A stretch of 64,000 nucleotides of DNA from an uncultured Lachnospiraceae bacterium (GCA_946558465.1 CAMNTM010000003.1:226415-290414), one strand, 5' to 3'. Numbered from the stretch's first letter, positions 29,079-37,434 are shown. Made by a program: numbers and translations. Notes: a model not told the origin generated them from the sequence alone.

Positions 29079-30605
29079 TTACATCATAAATCTGACGATA
29101 TCTACCTGTTCCGGTTTATTTTCCTTCGGCGCATCATATCGCTTCGTCACCAGGCCATCCTTCATGACAAGAATTGTACTCGACAATGCAATACATTCTT
29201 CCAGCGTATCTCCCAGAATGATAACCGCGACTCCCTGTTCTGTAATGTCTCTGATCAGGGAATATATCTCTTCCTTTGCTCCAATGTCAACGCCCCTTGT
29301 CGGATGATTTAAAATAAGAATTTTGCAGCCGCTTTGCAGAGCTCTTGCAAATACTACCTTCTGTGCATTTCCCCCGCTTAATAACTGTACAGGTGAATTT
29401 ACATCCTTACATTTAACGGCCAGCCTTTCAATCCATTCATTTCCTTTTTCTTCCACTGTCCTTCCTGAAAGGAAAATTCCCTTACCGAGTTTTTTAAGAT
29501 TTGATATTGTAATATTCTCTCCAACAGAACGAATTCCAATAATTCCTTCTGTCCTGCGTTCTTTGGGAATTGCCGTTATGCCGCAGCGCAGTGCATCCTC
29601 TGGTGATCGGAATTTTTTTTCTGAATGAAATACCGTCACTTTTCCCCTGTCAGCTTTTTCATCTCCTATGATTACAGAGCACAGCTCCTCTTTTCCCGAC
29701 CCCACTACTCCGCATATACCCAGTGCTTCCCCCTTATGAAGCTGAAAGGAAACATCTTTAAACGCACCAATCAGACACAACTCCTCTACTTCTAATATGA
29801 TCTCTTCCTCCGGAACGGTCTGACGTTCAACCTTATAATATTCACCGGACGATGACCTTCCTACCATCATCTCATACAAAACACCCTCATCTGCTCCCGG
29901 AGTTTTCACTTCTCCGACACAGCTTCCATCCTTAAATACATAAATTCTATCTGTCAGCTCAAGAACCTCATCCAGTCTATGTGAAACGAAAATAACCGAA
30001 TGTCCTTCCTCCCTAAGCCTGCGTACCTGGCAAAACAGAATTTTAATCTCTTCATCATTAAGAAGAGAGGTAGGCTCATCTAATAATATTAAATATTTTG
30101 ATGCACCCGACATCTTCACAGAATTTAGTACTTTAGAGATTTCTACCATTTGTCTCGTTGCAAAATTTAGTTCACTCACCTTCTTCTTCGGGTCAATGCC
30201 TTCTGCCCCACATTCCTTCATTACTTCTTTTGCTTCCCGATTGATTCTGCCCCAGTCAACAAATCCGAAACGCAAGAACCGCTTTTCAAAACCAAAAAAT
30301 ATATTTTGCGCCACAGTCAGATTAGCTACCAATGACTGCTCCTGATAAACCATCCCGATCCCTCTTTGATTTGCCTCCTTTGTGGACATGGGCGCAAACA
30401 GTTCGTTGTATATACACATTTTCCCGGATGTCTGTTGCTGAAAACCCATAATAATTTTTAGAAGAGTAGACTTTCCCGCACCGTTTTCCCCAATCAAACC
30501 AATAATTTCACCTTCATATATTTCCATATTCACACGGTCGAGTGCATGCATTCCCGAAAAATCCTTGCTGATATCTACACAGGAAAACATAATTTTTCTT
30601 TCCAT
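29079..30605 (-). CDS. Sugar ABC transporter ATPase, RbsA/MglA-type tandem
   Basis: A 508-residue protein with two fused ABC domains. The first has a full Walker A (GENGAGKSTLLK) and Walker B (LILLDEPTSLL), but a weak signature (LNFATRQMVEIS). The second has a degenerate Walker A (GVVGSGKEELC), a good signature (LLSGGNAQKVVFAR) and an ILNHPTRGVD Walker B in which Asp-Glu is replaced by Asn-His. Such asymmetry is usual for the ribose/galactose class, though loss of the second catalytic acidic pair is marked. It lies between the two permeases. Confidence 0.93.
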   Translation of the reverse strand: MERKIMFSCVDISKDFSGMHALDRVNMEIYEGEIIGLIGENGAGKSTLLKIIMGFQQQTSGKMCIYNELFAPMSTKEANQRGIGMVYQEQSLVANLTVAQNIFFGFEKRFLRFGFVDWGRINREAKEVMKECGAEGIDPKKKVSELNFATRQMVEISKVLNSVKMSGASKYLILLDEPTSLLNDEEIKILFCQVRRLREEGHSVIFVSHRLDEVLELTDRIYVFKDGSCVGEVKTPGADEGVLYEMMVGRSSSGEYYKVERQTVPEEEIILEVEELCLIGAFKDVSFQLHKGEALGICGVVGSGKEELCSVIIGDEKADRGKVTVFHSEKKFRSPEDALRCGITAIPKERRTEGIIGIRSVGENITISNLKKLGKGIFLSGRTVEEKGNEWIERLAVKCKDVNSPVQLLSGGNAQKVVFARALQSGCKILILNHPTRGVDIGAKEEIYSLIRDITEQGVAVIILGDTLEECIALSSTILVMKDGLVTKRYDAPKENKPEQVDIVRFMM

Positions 30606-30625
30606 TATAGCTGTCCACCTCTTTT

Positions 30626-31648
30626 CTATTTGACAATTTTCTTAGCTTTTTTACTGCTCGTAAGGACAACCATCATGATGATAATGAGTCCTTGTACGCA
30701 CTTCTGCCATATGGAGGGCACACCTGTCATAACCATTCCATTATCTAATACAGTTACTATCAGCGCTCCGATTAATGTGTTCAACATACCTCCTTTTCCG
30801 CCACTCATGGAAGTTCCTCCGACAACAACTGCCGTCAATGTAGGAAACAGACAATCCTGTCCAATGTATATCTGTGCTGTCCCAAGCTTTGCCGCTCCAA
30901 GTACACCTGCTGTCCCCATGCAGAACCCGGCAAATGCAAATGCTTTTATTTTGACCAGCCCCACATTGATTCCTGTCATCTGCGGAATTTTTTCATTATC
31001 TCCTATAGCAAATACATATCTTCCAAATGCTGTCCGTTTTTCAAGAAAAATACCCAATACAAATACTGCTGCCGCAATCCACACCAGTATAGGAAGGCCG
31101 AAAAACTTAGAAAAATAAAGTCCTCTGACTCCTTTGTCCGTTATCGCTGCGGGGATTCCTTTATAGGTGAGAACCCCCAGCCCATAGGCAATATATCCCG
31201 CACTAAATGTTACAATAAAAGAAGGCAGTCTCAGCTTTACATGTATAATCCCAATCATTGTTCCGATCAATGCCGCAGCAGCAACTGCAATGATTACCCC
31301 GGCCCATCCCAAATCCCGTTGATTCGCCGAATTTTGCACCAGCAGACCAAGCAGACAGCCGGCAAAACCAACAACACCTTCTACCGATAAATCTATAGCT
31401 CCCATCAAAATGATAAATGTTGCACCAACGGATATAATAACCAAAATAGACATGGAAGTCAGTATATTCGTATACAGGTTGCTGATTGTTAAAAACTGCG
31501 GGGTAATCATTCCAAATACAAGAATAAGAATTATCAGAAGACCTGCCGGCATCAGCTGCATAAACAAGTTTCTTTGCTCTTCTCTTTTTATTTTTAAAGC
31601 ATATTCCTCTGCTATTGATACATTACTTCTTTTTCCAATTTGCTCCAT
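30626..31648 (-). CDS. Ribose-type ABC transporter permease (first)
   Basis: A 340-residue polytopic protein of the RbsC family (LMGAIDLSVEGVVGFAGCLLG; LPSFIVTFSAGYIAYGLG; VVVGGTSMSGGKGGML). It has a longer, charged N-terminus than its partner. It follows the binding-protein gene after 69 bases that contain a hairpin, and precedes the ATPase by 20 bases. Confidence 0.93.
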   Translation of the reverse strand: MEQIGKRSNVSIAEEYALKIKREEQRNLFMQLMPAGLLIILILVFGMITPQFLTISNLYTNILTSMSILVIISVGATFIILMGAIDLSVEGVVGFAGCLLGLLVQNSANQRDLGWAGVIIAVAAAALIGTMIGIIHVKLRLPSFIVTFSAGYIAYGLGVLTYKGIPAAITDKGVRGLYFSKFFGLPILVWIAAAVFVLGIFLEKRTAFGRYVFAIGDNEKIPQMTGINVGLVKIKAFAFAGFCMGTAGVLGAAKLGTAQIYIGQDCLFPTLTAVVVGGTSMSGGKGGMLNTLIGALIVTVLDNGMVMTGVPSIWQKCVQGLIIIMMVVLTSSKKAKKIVK

Positions 31649-31682
31649 ATAACCACCTGCGCATCCTTTTTATGACATTACA

Positions 31683-31707
31683 GCGGGGTTCATCAAGATG
31701 TCCCCGC
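31683..31707 (-). promoter_or_regulatory. Intercistronic hairpin after the binding-protein gene
   Basis: GCGGGG and CCCCGC form a 6-bp GC stem, with extra AT pairing in the loop, between the binding protein and first permease. Such stems commonly raise the level of binding-protein mRNA relative to the membrane genes. There is no U-tract, so full termination is not expected. Confidence 0.5.
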
Positions 31708-31717
31708 CGTATGCTTC

Positions 31718-32836
31718 TTATTTATAACTTCTCAAATCAATCTCTTCGGCAGCCATAGACATATAATTTTCAAAATCAAGGCTTATCTCTTTATTAACAA
31801 ATTCTTCTACCGTATCTACTGTAATTAATTCTGGCTCTGTCAGAAATGAACGCTGTCCCTCCTCTAAGGTATCAAGATCCAGATTTCCGCTCCAGCAGTC
31901 ATACAGATACGCAATCCCCAGACCACCCTCAATATAAGGATTCGCTCCTACAGTTCCATACATATCTCCTGCCTGAATAGCTGACACTGCATCTTGTATT
32001 CCGTCAAATCCTGTAACCTTAATCTTTCCGTTCAAACCTTCTGCCTTTAATGTCTCGACAACCGCCAGCGCCATCTCATCATTTGCACAAACGATGGCAT
32101 CAATATTTTCCGCACCATACTTGTTCAGCCATGTGTTTGTTAAATCTTGTGCCGTCTGCGGATTCCAGTCCCCGTTCTGTACATCCAAAACCTCTATATC
32201 CGGGCATTCCTCTGCCGCCTGTGAAAATCCCTCATACCGGTGTCCTGATGCCGTATTTCCTTCCAGTCCCTTAATAAAAAGTACCTTCCCCTTTTTCGGT
32301 ACTGAAAAGGTTTCAAACATATTCAGACATAGTTCCTTTTCTACCTCTACCTCACCTGGAGACTGATAAAATGCATAATATTTATAATCATACGGATATA
32401 CTCCGTCTGCATAGGACCAGACACTGCACCAGTACACTTTATTGTCCTCGCATATTTTTGCCACTGAAGAACATACCGACGCGTTATTCGGATCAATATA
32501 GATAATGGTATCCTCTCCCCCACGGGCTACTATGGACTGAACATCACTAATCTGCTGCTCGTCACTGGAATCACACGCAATAAACTGAATATCAAATTCT
32601 ACTTTTTCCCCCTTCTCCTTCATATACTCACAAAATTTTTCAACACCCTCTTTAACCTGAATATAGTACGGATTTTCAATATTTCTTACGGAGATGCCAA
32701 TTGTAAGTGTTTTCTCCTCCGAAGATGAATTCTCCTCTTTCTGCGCGCCTTCCTCTGTCTTTTCTTTGCAGCCCGCTAACATACCTGTCATCATCACAAT
32801 AACTAGAATAGCCGCCAATATTTTTCTCATCTTCAT
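31718..32836 (-). CDS. Sugar ABC transporter substrate-binding lipoprotein
   Basis: A 372-residue periplasmic-binding-protein type I (Peripla_BP_4) lipoprotein. The signal peptide ends in the lipobox LAGC with the lipidated C23, followed by an acidic/Ser linker. Fold markers are LTIGISVRNIENPYYIQVKEG, DAIVCANDEMALAVVETLK and VTGFDGIQDAV. It delivers the substrate to the two permeases. As first gene of the operon it is preceded by AAAGGAGG, a putative 14-codon leader ORF and an operator-like site. Confidence 0.93.
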   Translation of the reverse strand: MKMRKILAAILVIVMMTGMLAGCKEKTEEGAQKEENSSSEEKTLTIGISVRNIENPYYIQVKEGVEKFCEYMKEKGEKVEFDIQFIACDSSDEQQISDVQSIVARGGEDTIIYIDPNNASVCSSVAKICEDNKVYWCSVWSYADGVYPYDYKYYAFYQSPGEVEVEKELCLNMFETFSVPKKGKVLFIKGLEGNTASGHRYEGFSQAAEECPDIEVLDVQNGDWNPQTAQDLTNTWLNKYGAENIDAIVCANDEMALAVVETLKAEGLNGKIKVTGFDGIQDAVSAIQAGDMYGTVGANPYIEGGLGIAYLYDCWSGNLDLDTLEEGQRSFLTEPELITVDTVEEFVNKEISLDFENYMSMAAEEIDLRSYK

Positions 32837-32867
32837 TTTTTCCTCCTTTGTTCTTGTTTTTTACAAA

Positions 32868-32912
32868 TTACAATAATGTTCTTTTCTGAAACTTCAAATA
32901 ATTCCTGCTCAT
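32868..32912 (-). CDS. Putative 14-codon leader ORF of the sugar operon
   Basis: AGGAAGGAGGAT stands directly before ATG 32912, and the ORF reads MSRNYLKFQKRTLL, then TAA. The ribosome binding site is better than that of many real genes in the window. The 3' part of the ORF is a sequence (GAAAAGAACATTATTGT) that is repeated, inverted, upstream of gntR. A regulatory upstream ORF is possible; an accidental ORF cannot be excluded. Confidence 0.3.
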   Translation of the reverse strand: MSRNYLKFQKRTLL

Positions 32913-32927
32913 ATCCTCCTTCCTGTA

Positions 32928-32949
32928 GTTATTAAGCTAGTAACTGAAC
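32928..32949. promoter_or_regulatory. Operator-like site upstream of the sugar operon
   Basis: GTTATTAAGCTAGTAAC followed by TGAAC. The core TTATTA-n3-TAGTAA is an imperfect inverted repeat. A second copy at 34189 has TTACTA-n3-TAGTAA in the same setting, with 17 of 22 positions equal. Placement just upstream of the binding-protein leader, and on the far side of gntR, suggests binding by the adjacent GntR/UTRA regulator. Confidence 0.45.
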
Positions 32950-33014
32950 AGCCGGCAGCCTCCACTCATCCTCTGAAAAATTTTTATGATATAGTAAACG
33001 ACGCTTCTTATATC

Positions 33015-33049
33015 ATAAAAAAACCTGATACCGAAAATCCGATATCAGG
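33015..33049 (-). terminator. Intrinsic terminator of gntR
   Basis: On the minus strand CCTGATATCGG and the complementary TATCAGG side form a stem of 7-11 bp (33049-33024), followed by TTTTTTT. It ends the gntR message before the sugar operon, so the operon needs its own promoter. Confidence 0.85.
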
Positions 33050-33073
33050 CTGCAAACCCATGTTTTTATATGT

Positions 33074-33853
33074 CTATACAATTCTTGTGTAATCTATAGA
33101 ATTTCTTTTCAAAGTAATCTCGTACTTATTTCTATTTCCGGGAGCTAAGATAACGCTATACTCAAAAATGTCTCCATTTGTGTTTTTTGAAGTCCTTTGA
33201 ATTCTAAAGGAAGGCATGCCAGGCTTCGTATTTAACAAATTTGCCTGCTTTTCCGTCAGCGCAATTGCCTCATAAACTTCTGATGCCTCCGCCGGAAGAG
33301 CATTTGTATATTCTATAATCATTGCATATAACGAATCATTCAGTTCCTTTGCCGTGAGATTAGGACAGAGCCGGACAGGTATATATGCTGTTTCCAGCAG
33401 CAGAGACTCATTGTCAGCATATCTTAAACGACATATCTTATATACCTTTGTTTTCTGCTCTATCTCTAATTGCTGTGCGGCGAAAGCCGGCGGCTTAATC
33501 ACCTCGAAGGATACCAGCTTTGAATGCGGCGTCATCCCCAATTCCATCATCTCTGAAGAAAAATTATACAAATTATTCAGACTCCGTCTGAGTTTAGGTT
33601 TGACTACAACTGTTCCTTTCCCTTTAGTCCTGACAATTTTCCCCTCCTGAGCTAGTTGATTCAAGGCCTGTCTCACTGTTGTCCTGCTGAGCTCCAACTC
33701 ATTACAAATCCATCTTTCCGGCGGAAGAATATCTCCAGGTTTCCATATCCTTTCAACGATTTTACTGTTAATTAACTTATATAATTGGACGTATAACGGA
33801 ACCGGTGATACATAGTCAAAATTTTGTCTCGTAAAATAAGGCTCCAATTTCAT
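33074..33853 (-). CDS. GntR-family regulator with UTRA domain (HutC type)
   Basis: A 259-residue regulator. The winged helix-turn-helix spans about 20-85 (PLYVQLYKLINSKIVERIWKP; ELSRTTVRQALNQLAQEGKI). The UTRA effector domain covers about 100-245 (FEVIKPPAFAAQQLEIEQ; SLLLETAYIPVRLCPNL; FEYSVILAPGNRNKYE). Members sense sugars or sugar phosphates and usually repress the neighbouring uptake operon. It lies directly upstream of the binding-protein gene on the same strand, but has its own terminator. Candidate operators flank it at 32928 and 34189. Confidence 0.92.
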   Translation of the reverse strand: MKLEPYFTRQNFDYVSPVPLYVQLYKLINSKIVERIWKPGDILPPERWICNELELSRTTVRQALNQLAQEGKIVRTKGKGTVVVKPKLRRSLNNLYNFSSEMMELGMTPHSKLVSFEVIKPPAFAAQQLEIEQKTKVYKICRLRYADNESLLLETAYIPVRLCPNLTAKELNDSLYAMIIEYTNALPAEASEVYEAIALTEKQANLLNTKPGMPSFRIQRTSKNTNGDIFEYSVILAPGNRNKYEITLKRNSIDYTRIV

Positions 33854-33981
33854 AATTTTTATCTGACTCCTCTCTCAATCACAAAACCATCCTGTCAGCC
33901 AGTCTTGTATAAATATTGTATATCTCTTTTTTATAGTGTGGAAATATATTAAAAACTTTAAGATTTTTATAAACGAAATTT

Positions 33982-34000
33982 GAAAAGAACAATTATTGTT
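33982..34000. repeat. Inverted partner of the operon-leader sequence
   Basis: GAAAAGAACAATTATTGTT on the plus strand matches GAAAAGAACATTATTGT on the minus strand at 32886-32870, with one inserted base. The two copies face each other across gntR, about 1.1 kb apart. They may be regulatory sites, or arms used by the nearby recombinase. Confidence 0.45.
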
Positions 34001-34117
34001 GCTCTATTATATGTTTGCTTTTCACAAAAAGTCAACAAAAAAATATGTAATTATTCACTAATTATTAATTCACTTTTTATTTTTTGTACATATTACATAT
34101 TTTTTCTAAATTTTATA

Positions 34118-34236
34118 TTGACTTCTTAGTTATACAGATGTATCATACATTTAGAATATATCATTTGTTAAAATAGAAAATGATATAAGTTACTAGCTTA
34201 GTAATTGAACTCCCTTTATTTTATGGGAGTTTTTTA
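34118..34236 (+). ncRNA. Candidate three-hairpin small RNA
   Basis: A good promoter, TTGACT (34118-34123), 17 bases, TATCAT (34141-34146), precedes three consecutive inverted repeats. These are TATATCATTT/AAATGATATA (34157-34187), TTACTA/TAGTAA (34190-34204) and AACTCCC/GGGAGTT (34208-34231). The last is followed by TTTTTA, as in an intrinsic terminator. The predicted transcript is about 80 bases with no ORF. It ends 125 bases before the integrase ATG. Alternatives are a recombinase attachment region or a plain terminator. Confidence 0.4.
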
Positions 34237-34360
34237 TATTTTGTTGCATTTATGTTACTTAATCTTCTTTTCCTTTTTAAAACTTTTCTCTCTTATTTCC
34301 TCCATTTTTCTCTTGTATTTATGCTATAATTCTCATAAATCCACTCAGGAGGTATATCAC

Positions 34361-35416
34361 ATGCGTCTGCCCAATGGCTATGGAAGTGTTGTAAAGCTTT
34401 CCGGAAACAGACGAAAGCCTTATCTCGTACGCAAAACAATCGGCTGGAAATATGATCCCGTGACTAAACGCAAAATACAACAATTCACTGTAATCGGAAC
34501 TACTTCAACACGTGCCGAAGGCTTGCAGCTTTTGGCAGAATACAATAACTCTCCATTCAGATGTTCAGTTTCCAGCCTCTCTTTTGAAGAGGTATACAAG
34601 CAATGGTCTTTAGAAAAATATCCTTCCGTATCCGCATCCAGCCGTCGCTGTTATCAGGCAGCATACGAACTGTGCCAGATTTTATATAACCGCACATTTA
34701 AGGACATCCGGTTAATCGATCTCCAATATGTAGCCGATCATTGCAACAAAAATTATCCTACGCTGAAAAAACTCAAAATCCTGTTTAATCAGTTATATGA
34801 CTATGCCATGAAACACGACATCTGTACAAAAAACTATGCTGTTTATGTGGATATCCAAAAATATCAGTCTAAAAATAATATCCAGTATTTAAGAGAAAAA
34901 TTATCGGACAGTGAAATTGAACATCTGTGGCAGCGTCAAGACGACCGTTATTGCCAGATTATTTTAATGCTTATTTATAATGGTGTAAGAATCTCTGAAT
35001 TTTTGGAATTACGCAAAGAGAATGTCCATCTGAAGGAACGCTATTTTGATGTTATCAGCAGCAAAACTAAAAATGGAATCCGCTGTGTACCTATAGCGGC
35101 TAAGGTACTCCCCTTTTATAAAATATGGTATAACTCTGTACCTTCTTCCCTGTATCTTCTGCATACAAACGCCGGAAAACCTTTTTCCTACCGTAATTTT
35201 TATGACCACTACTACAAGCCAATCGTCCAGGATCTGGCAATTAATAAGACACCTCATTGCTGCCGGCATACATGTATCTCACTGCTGGCAGCAAAAGGTG
35301 TCGAACAAACAATTATTAAAAAAATCGTAGGTCATTCCTCTTCTATGTCCCTTACCGAAAAGGTATATACTCATTTTGATATTCAAGAATTAATCTGCGC
35401 AATTGATAAAATATAA
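34361..35416 (+). CDS. Tyrosine-type site-specific recombinase/integrase
   Basis: A 351-residue tyrosine recombinase. The N-terminal part resembles integrases that bind arm sites (MRLPNGYGSVVKLSGNRRKP), followed by a SAM-like core-binding domain (about 85-185). The catalytic residues are visible: Arg in YNGVRISEFLELR, His-x-x-Arg in PHCCRHTC, His in GHSS and the nucleophilic Tyr in EKVYTHFD. ATG 34361 has AGGAGG 8 bases upstream and an extended -10 box before that. No excisionase, relaxase or phage genes are near, so it is solitary. Direct copies of TTTTGTTGCAT lie on both sides (34239 and 35424). Confidence 0.93.
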   Translation: MRLPNGYGSVVKLSGNRRKPYLVRKTIGWKYDPVTKRKIQQFTVIGTTSTRAEGLQLLAEYNNSPFRCSVSSLSFEEVYKQWSLEKYPSVSASSRRCYQAAYELCQILYNRTFKDIRLIDLQYVADHCNKNYPTLKKLKILFNQLYDYAMKHDICTKNYAVYVDIQKYQSKNNIQYLREKLSDSEIEHLWQRQDDRYCQIILMLIYNGVRISEFLELRKENVHLKERYFDVISSKTKNGIRCVPIAAKVLPFYKIWYNSVPSSLYLLHTNAGKPFSYRNFYDHYYKPIVQDLAINKTPHCCRHTCISLLAAKGVEQTIIKKIVGHSSSMSLTEKVYTHFDIQELICAIDKI

Positions 35417-35469
35417 TAATTCCTTTTGTTGCATATGTGATGCATATCTTTGCACGCTACCTGTTCCTC

Positions 35470-37377
35470 CTAAAACTCAAACACAGCAACCCCATATGGT
35501 GACAATCTATACGCAAAGGAAAATGGACGCCCGTCGCATTCCTGCTTCTGTGCACGGTATATAAGCGCTCTCTCCTGGCCGTTTCCGCCGTACTGTACAT
35601 CATCACTGTTTAATACCAGCCTGTACTGCTTCTTTCTCGGAACACCCACACGGTAATCCGCCCACTCCATCGGAGTAAAATTAATGACAAACAGCAGATT
35701 CTTCCGGCCGCCTCTGGAATGACGTATAAAACTGTAGATACTTCTATATGCATCATCTGCATTAATCCACTCAAAGCCTTCTCCGCACTGGTCCTGCTCG
35801 TACATCGCCTTCTTACCTTTATACAAGTGCAGAAGATCACGTACCCAATTCTGAATCGCCTGATGCTCCGGCTCTGCCAGCAGATACCAGTCAAGCTCCC
35901 TCTCCTCGCTCCACTCCCGAAGCTGAGCAAATTCCTGACCCATAAAGAGCAGCTTTTTTCCTGCATGTCCCATCATAAATGCATATCCCGCCTTCAGATT
36001 CGCATACTTGTCAAATCCAAGTCCAGGCATCTTATTCAACATGGAACATTTCAAATGAACTACCTCATCATGTGACAGCACCAGAATATATTTTTCACTG
36101 TACGCATAGCTCATGGCAAATGTCATGGCATGATGGTTGTCCTTTCTGAAATACGGGTCCAGCTTCATATATTCCGTAAAATCATGCATCCATCCCATAT
36201 TCCACTTCAGGCTGAAGCCGAGTCCATTATCCTCAACATCTCCGGTAATCTTCGGCCACGCGGTAGATTCCTCAGCAATCATCAGTGCCCCCGGATTTCT
36301 TCCAAGCACTACAGAATTCAAGTGCTTAAAGAAATCAATTGCTTCCAGATTCTCATTTCCTCCGTATTTATTCGCTACCCATTGCCCATCTTGTTTTCCA
36401 TAATCCAGATAAAGCATAGATGCCACCGCATCCACACGCAGTCCGTCTACATGGAAATGCTCAATCCAGAACAACGCATTGGAGATGAGAAAATTACGCA
36501 CCTCATTCTTTCCCAAATCAAAAATCTTTGTGCCCCAGTCCGGATGCTCTCCCTTCCTCGGATCAGCATATTCATAAACCGGCGTTCCGTCAAAATCCGC
36601 CAGTCCATATGCATCTCTTGGAAAATGAGCCGGCACCCAGTCAAGGATTACTCCTATTTTATTCCGATGCAGATAATTGATCATCCATGCAAAGTCCTCC
36701 GGTGTCCCATATCTGCAGGTCGGAGCATAATATCCAGTTACCTGATACCCCCAGGAGCCGTCAAATGGATGCTCCGCAATTCCCATAATCTCAACATGCG
36801 TATACCCCATATTCTTCACATATACTGCAATATCCTTTGCAAATTCCCGATAAGTATAAAAACCCTCATCCTCTCGTCCTGGGTGGCGCTTCCAGGAGCC
36901 GATGTGCACCTCATAAATTGACATAGGCTCTTTCGTATGATTCCAGCCTTTTCTTCTCTCCAGCCATGCTGCATCTGACCACTTCAGATGCTCAATATCT
37001 ACCACCTTTGACGCTGTTCCCGGCCTCAGCTCCGCATGATTGGCAAATGGATCTGCCTTAAAAATAAGTTCACCTGAATAAGTTTCAATGCAATACTTAT
37101 ACATAGTATATTCCTGCACTCCAGGTATAAAACAGGTATAGATTCCGATATTTTTTTCTCTCTCCATGGGATTGGCATCTGTCTGCCATTCATTAAATTC
37201 TCCAACTACAGACACCGATTTCGCATTTGGAGCCCATACAGCAAAATATACCCCCTCCTCCTTCCCGTTATTAACCCTATGAGAGCCAAGCTTCTTATAG
37301 ATCTCGTAATGATTCCCCTGTCCGAAAAGATAACCGTCAAGCTCTCCAATTTCATACATTTTTTTCTCGTTGCTCAT
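35470..37377 (-). CDS. glgB: 1,4-alpha-glucan branching enzyme
   Basis: A 635-residue GH13 glycogen branching enzyme, forming alpha-1,6 branches. An N-terminal CBM48-type domain (YFAVWAPNAKSVSVVGEFNEW) precedes the barrel. Catalytic regions are GLRVDAVASM (nucleophile Asp near 315), MIAEEST (Glu near 369) and LSHDEVVH (Asp near 434). Length matches the short GlgB form. It has no adjacent glgC/D/A genes, so glycogen genes are scattered in this genome. Confidence 0.96.
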   Translation of the reverse strand: MSNEKKMYEIGELDGYLFGQGNHYEIYKKLGSHRVNNGKEEGVYFAVWAPNAKSVSVVGEFNEWQTDANPMEREKNIGIYTCFIPGVQEYTMYKYCIETYSGELIFKADPFANHAELRPGTASKVVDIEHLKWSDAAWLERRKGWNHTKEPMSIYEVHIGSWKRHPGREDEGFYTYREFAKDIAVYVKNMGYTHVEIMGIAEHPFDGSWGYQVTGYYAPTCRYGTPEDFAWMINYLHRNKIGVILDWVPAHFPRDAYGLADFDGTPVYEYADPRKGEHPDWGTKIFDLGKNEVRNFLISNALFWIEHFHVDGLRVDAVASMLYLDYGKQDGQWVANKYGGNENLEAIDFFKHLNSVVLGRNPGALMIAEESTAWPKITGDVEDNGLGFSLKWNMGWMHDFTEYMKLDPYFRKDNHHAMTFAMSYAYSEKYILVLSHDEVVHLKCSMLNKMPGLGFDKYANLKAGYAFMMGHAGKKLLFMGQEFAQLREWSEERELDWYLLAEPEHQAIQNWVRDLLHLYKGKKAMYEQDQCGEGFEWINADDAYRSIYSFIRHSRGGRKNLLFVINFTPMEWADYRVGVPRKKQYRLVLNSDDVQYGGNGQERALIYRAQKQECDGRPFSFAYRLSPYGVAVFEF

Positions 37378-37434
37378 AATATTCTTCCTCTTATATTCCG
37401 TTTATAATATATCTATATTATACTTTAGAACCCT

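Larger units (their letters stand above)
33854..34360. other. AT-rich intergenic region between gntR and the integrase
   Basis: About 500 bases without a supported gene. It holds the unresolved gntR promoter, the near-palindrome AACAATTATTGTT (33988-34000) within GAAAAGAACAATTATTGTT, and a candidate small RNA (34153-34236). Near 34325 the extended -10 TGCTATAAT is the likely integrase promoter. The 52-codon hydrophobic extension that keeps the integrase frame open upstream has no ribosome binding site and is not considered coding. Confidence 0.5.

Noticed and set aside
34205..34360. Hydrophobic 52-residue N-terminal extension of the integrase
   Set aside because: It begins at a TTG inside a terminator hairpin, has no ribosome binding site, and would precede an ATG with a perfect AGGAGG and its own extended -10 promoter.
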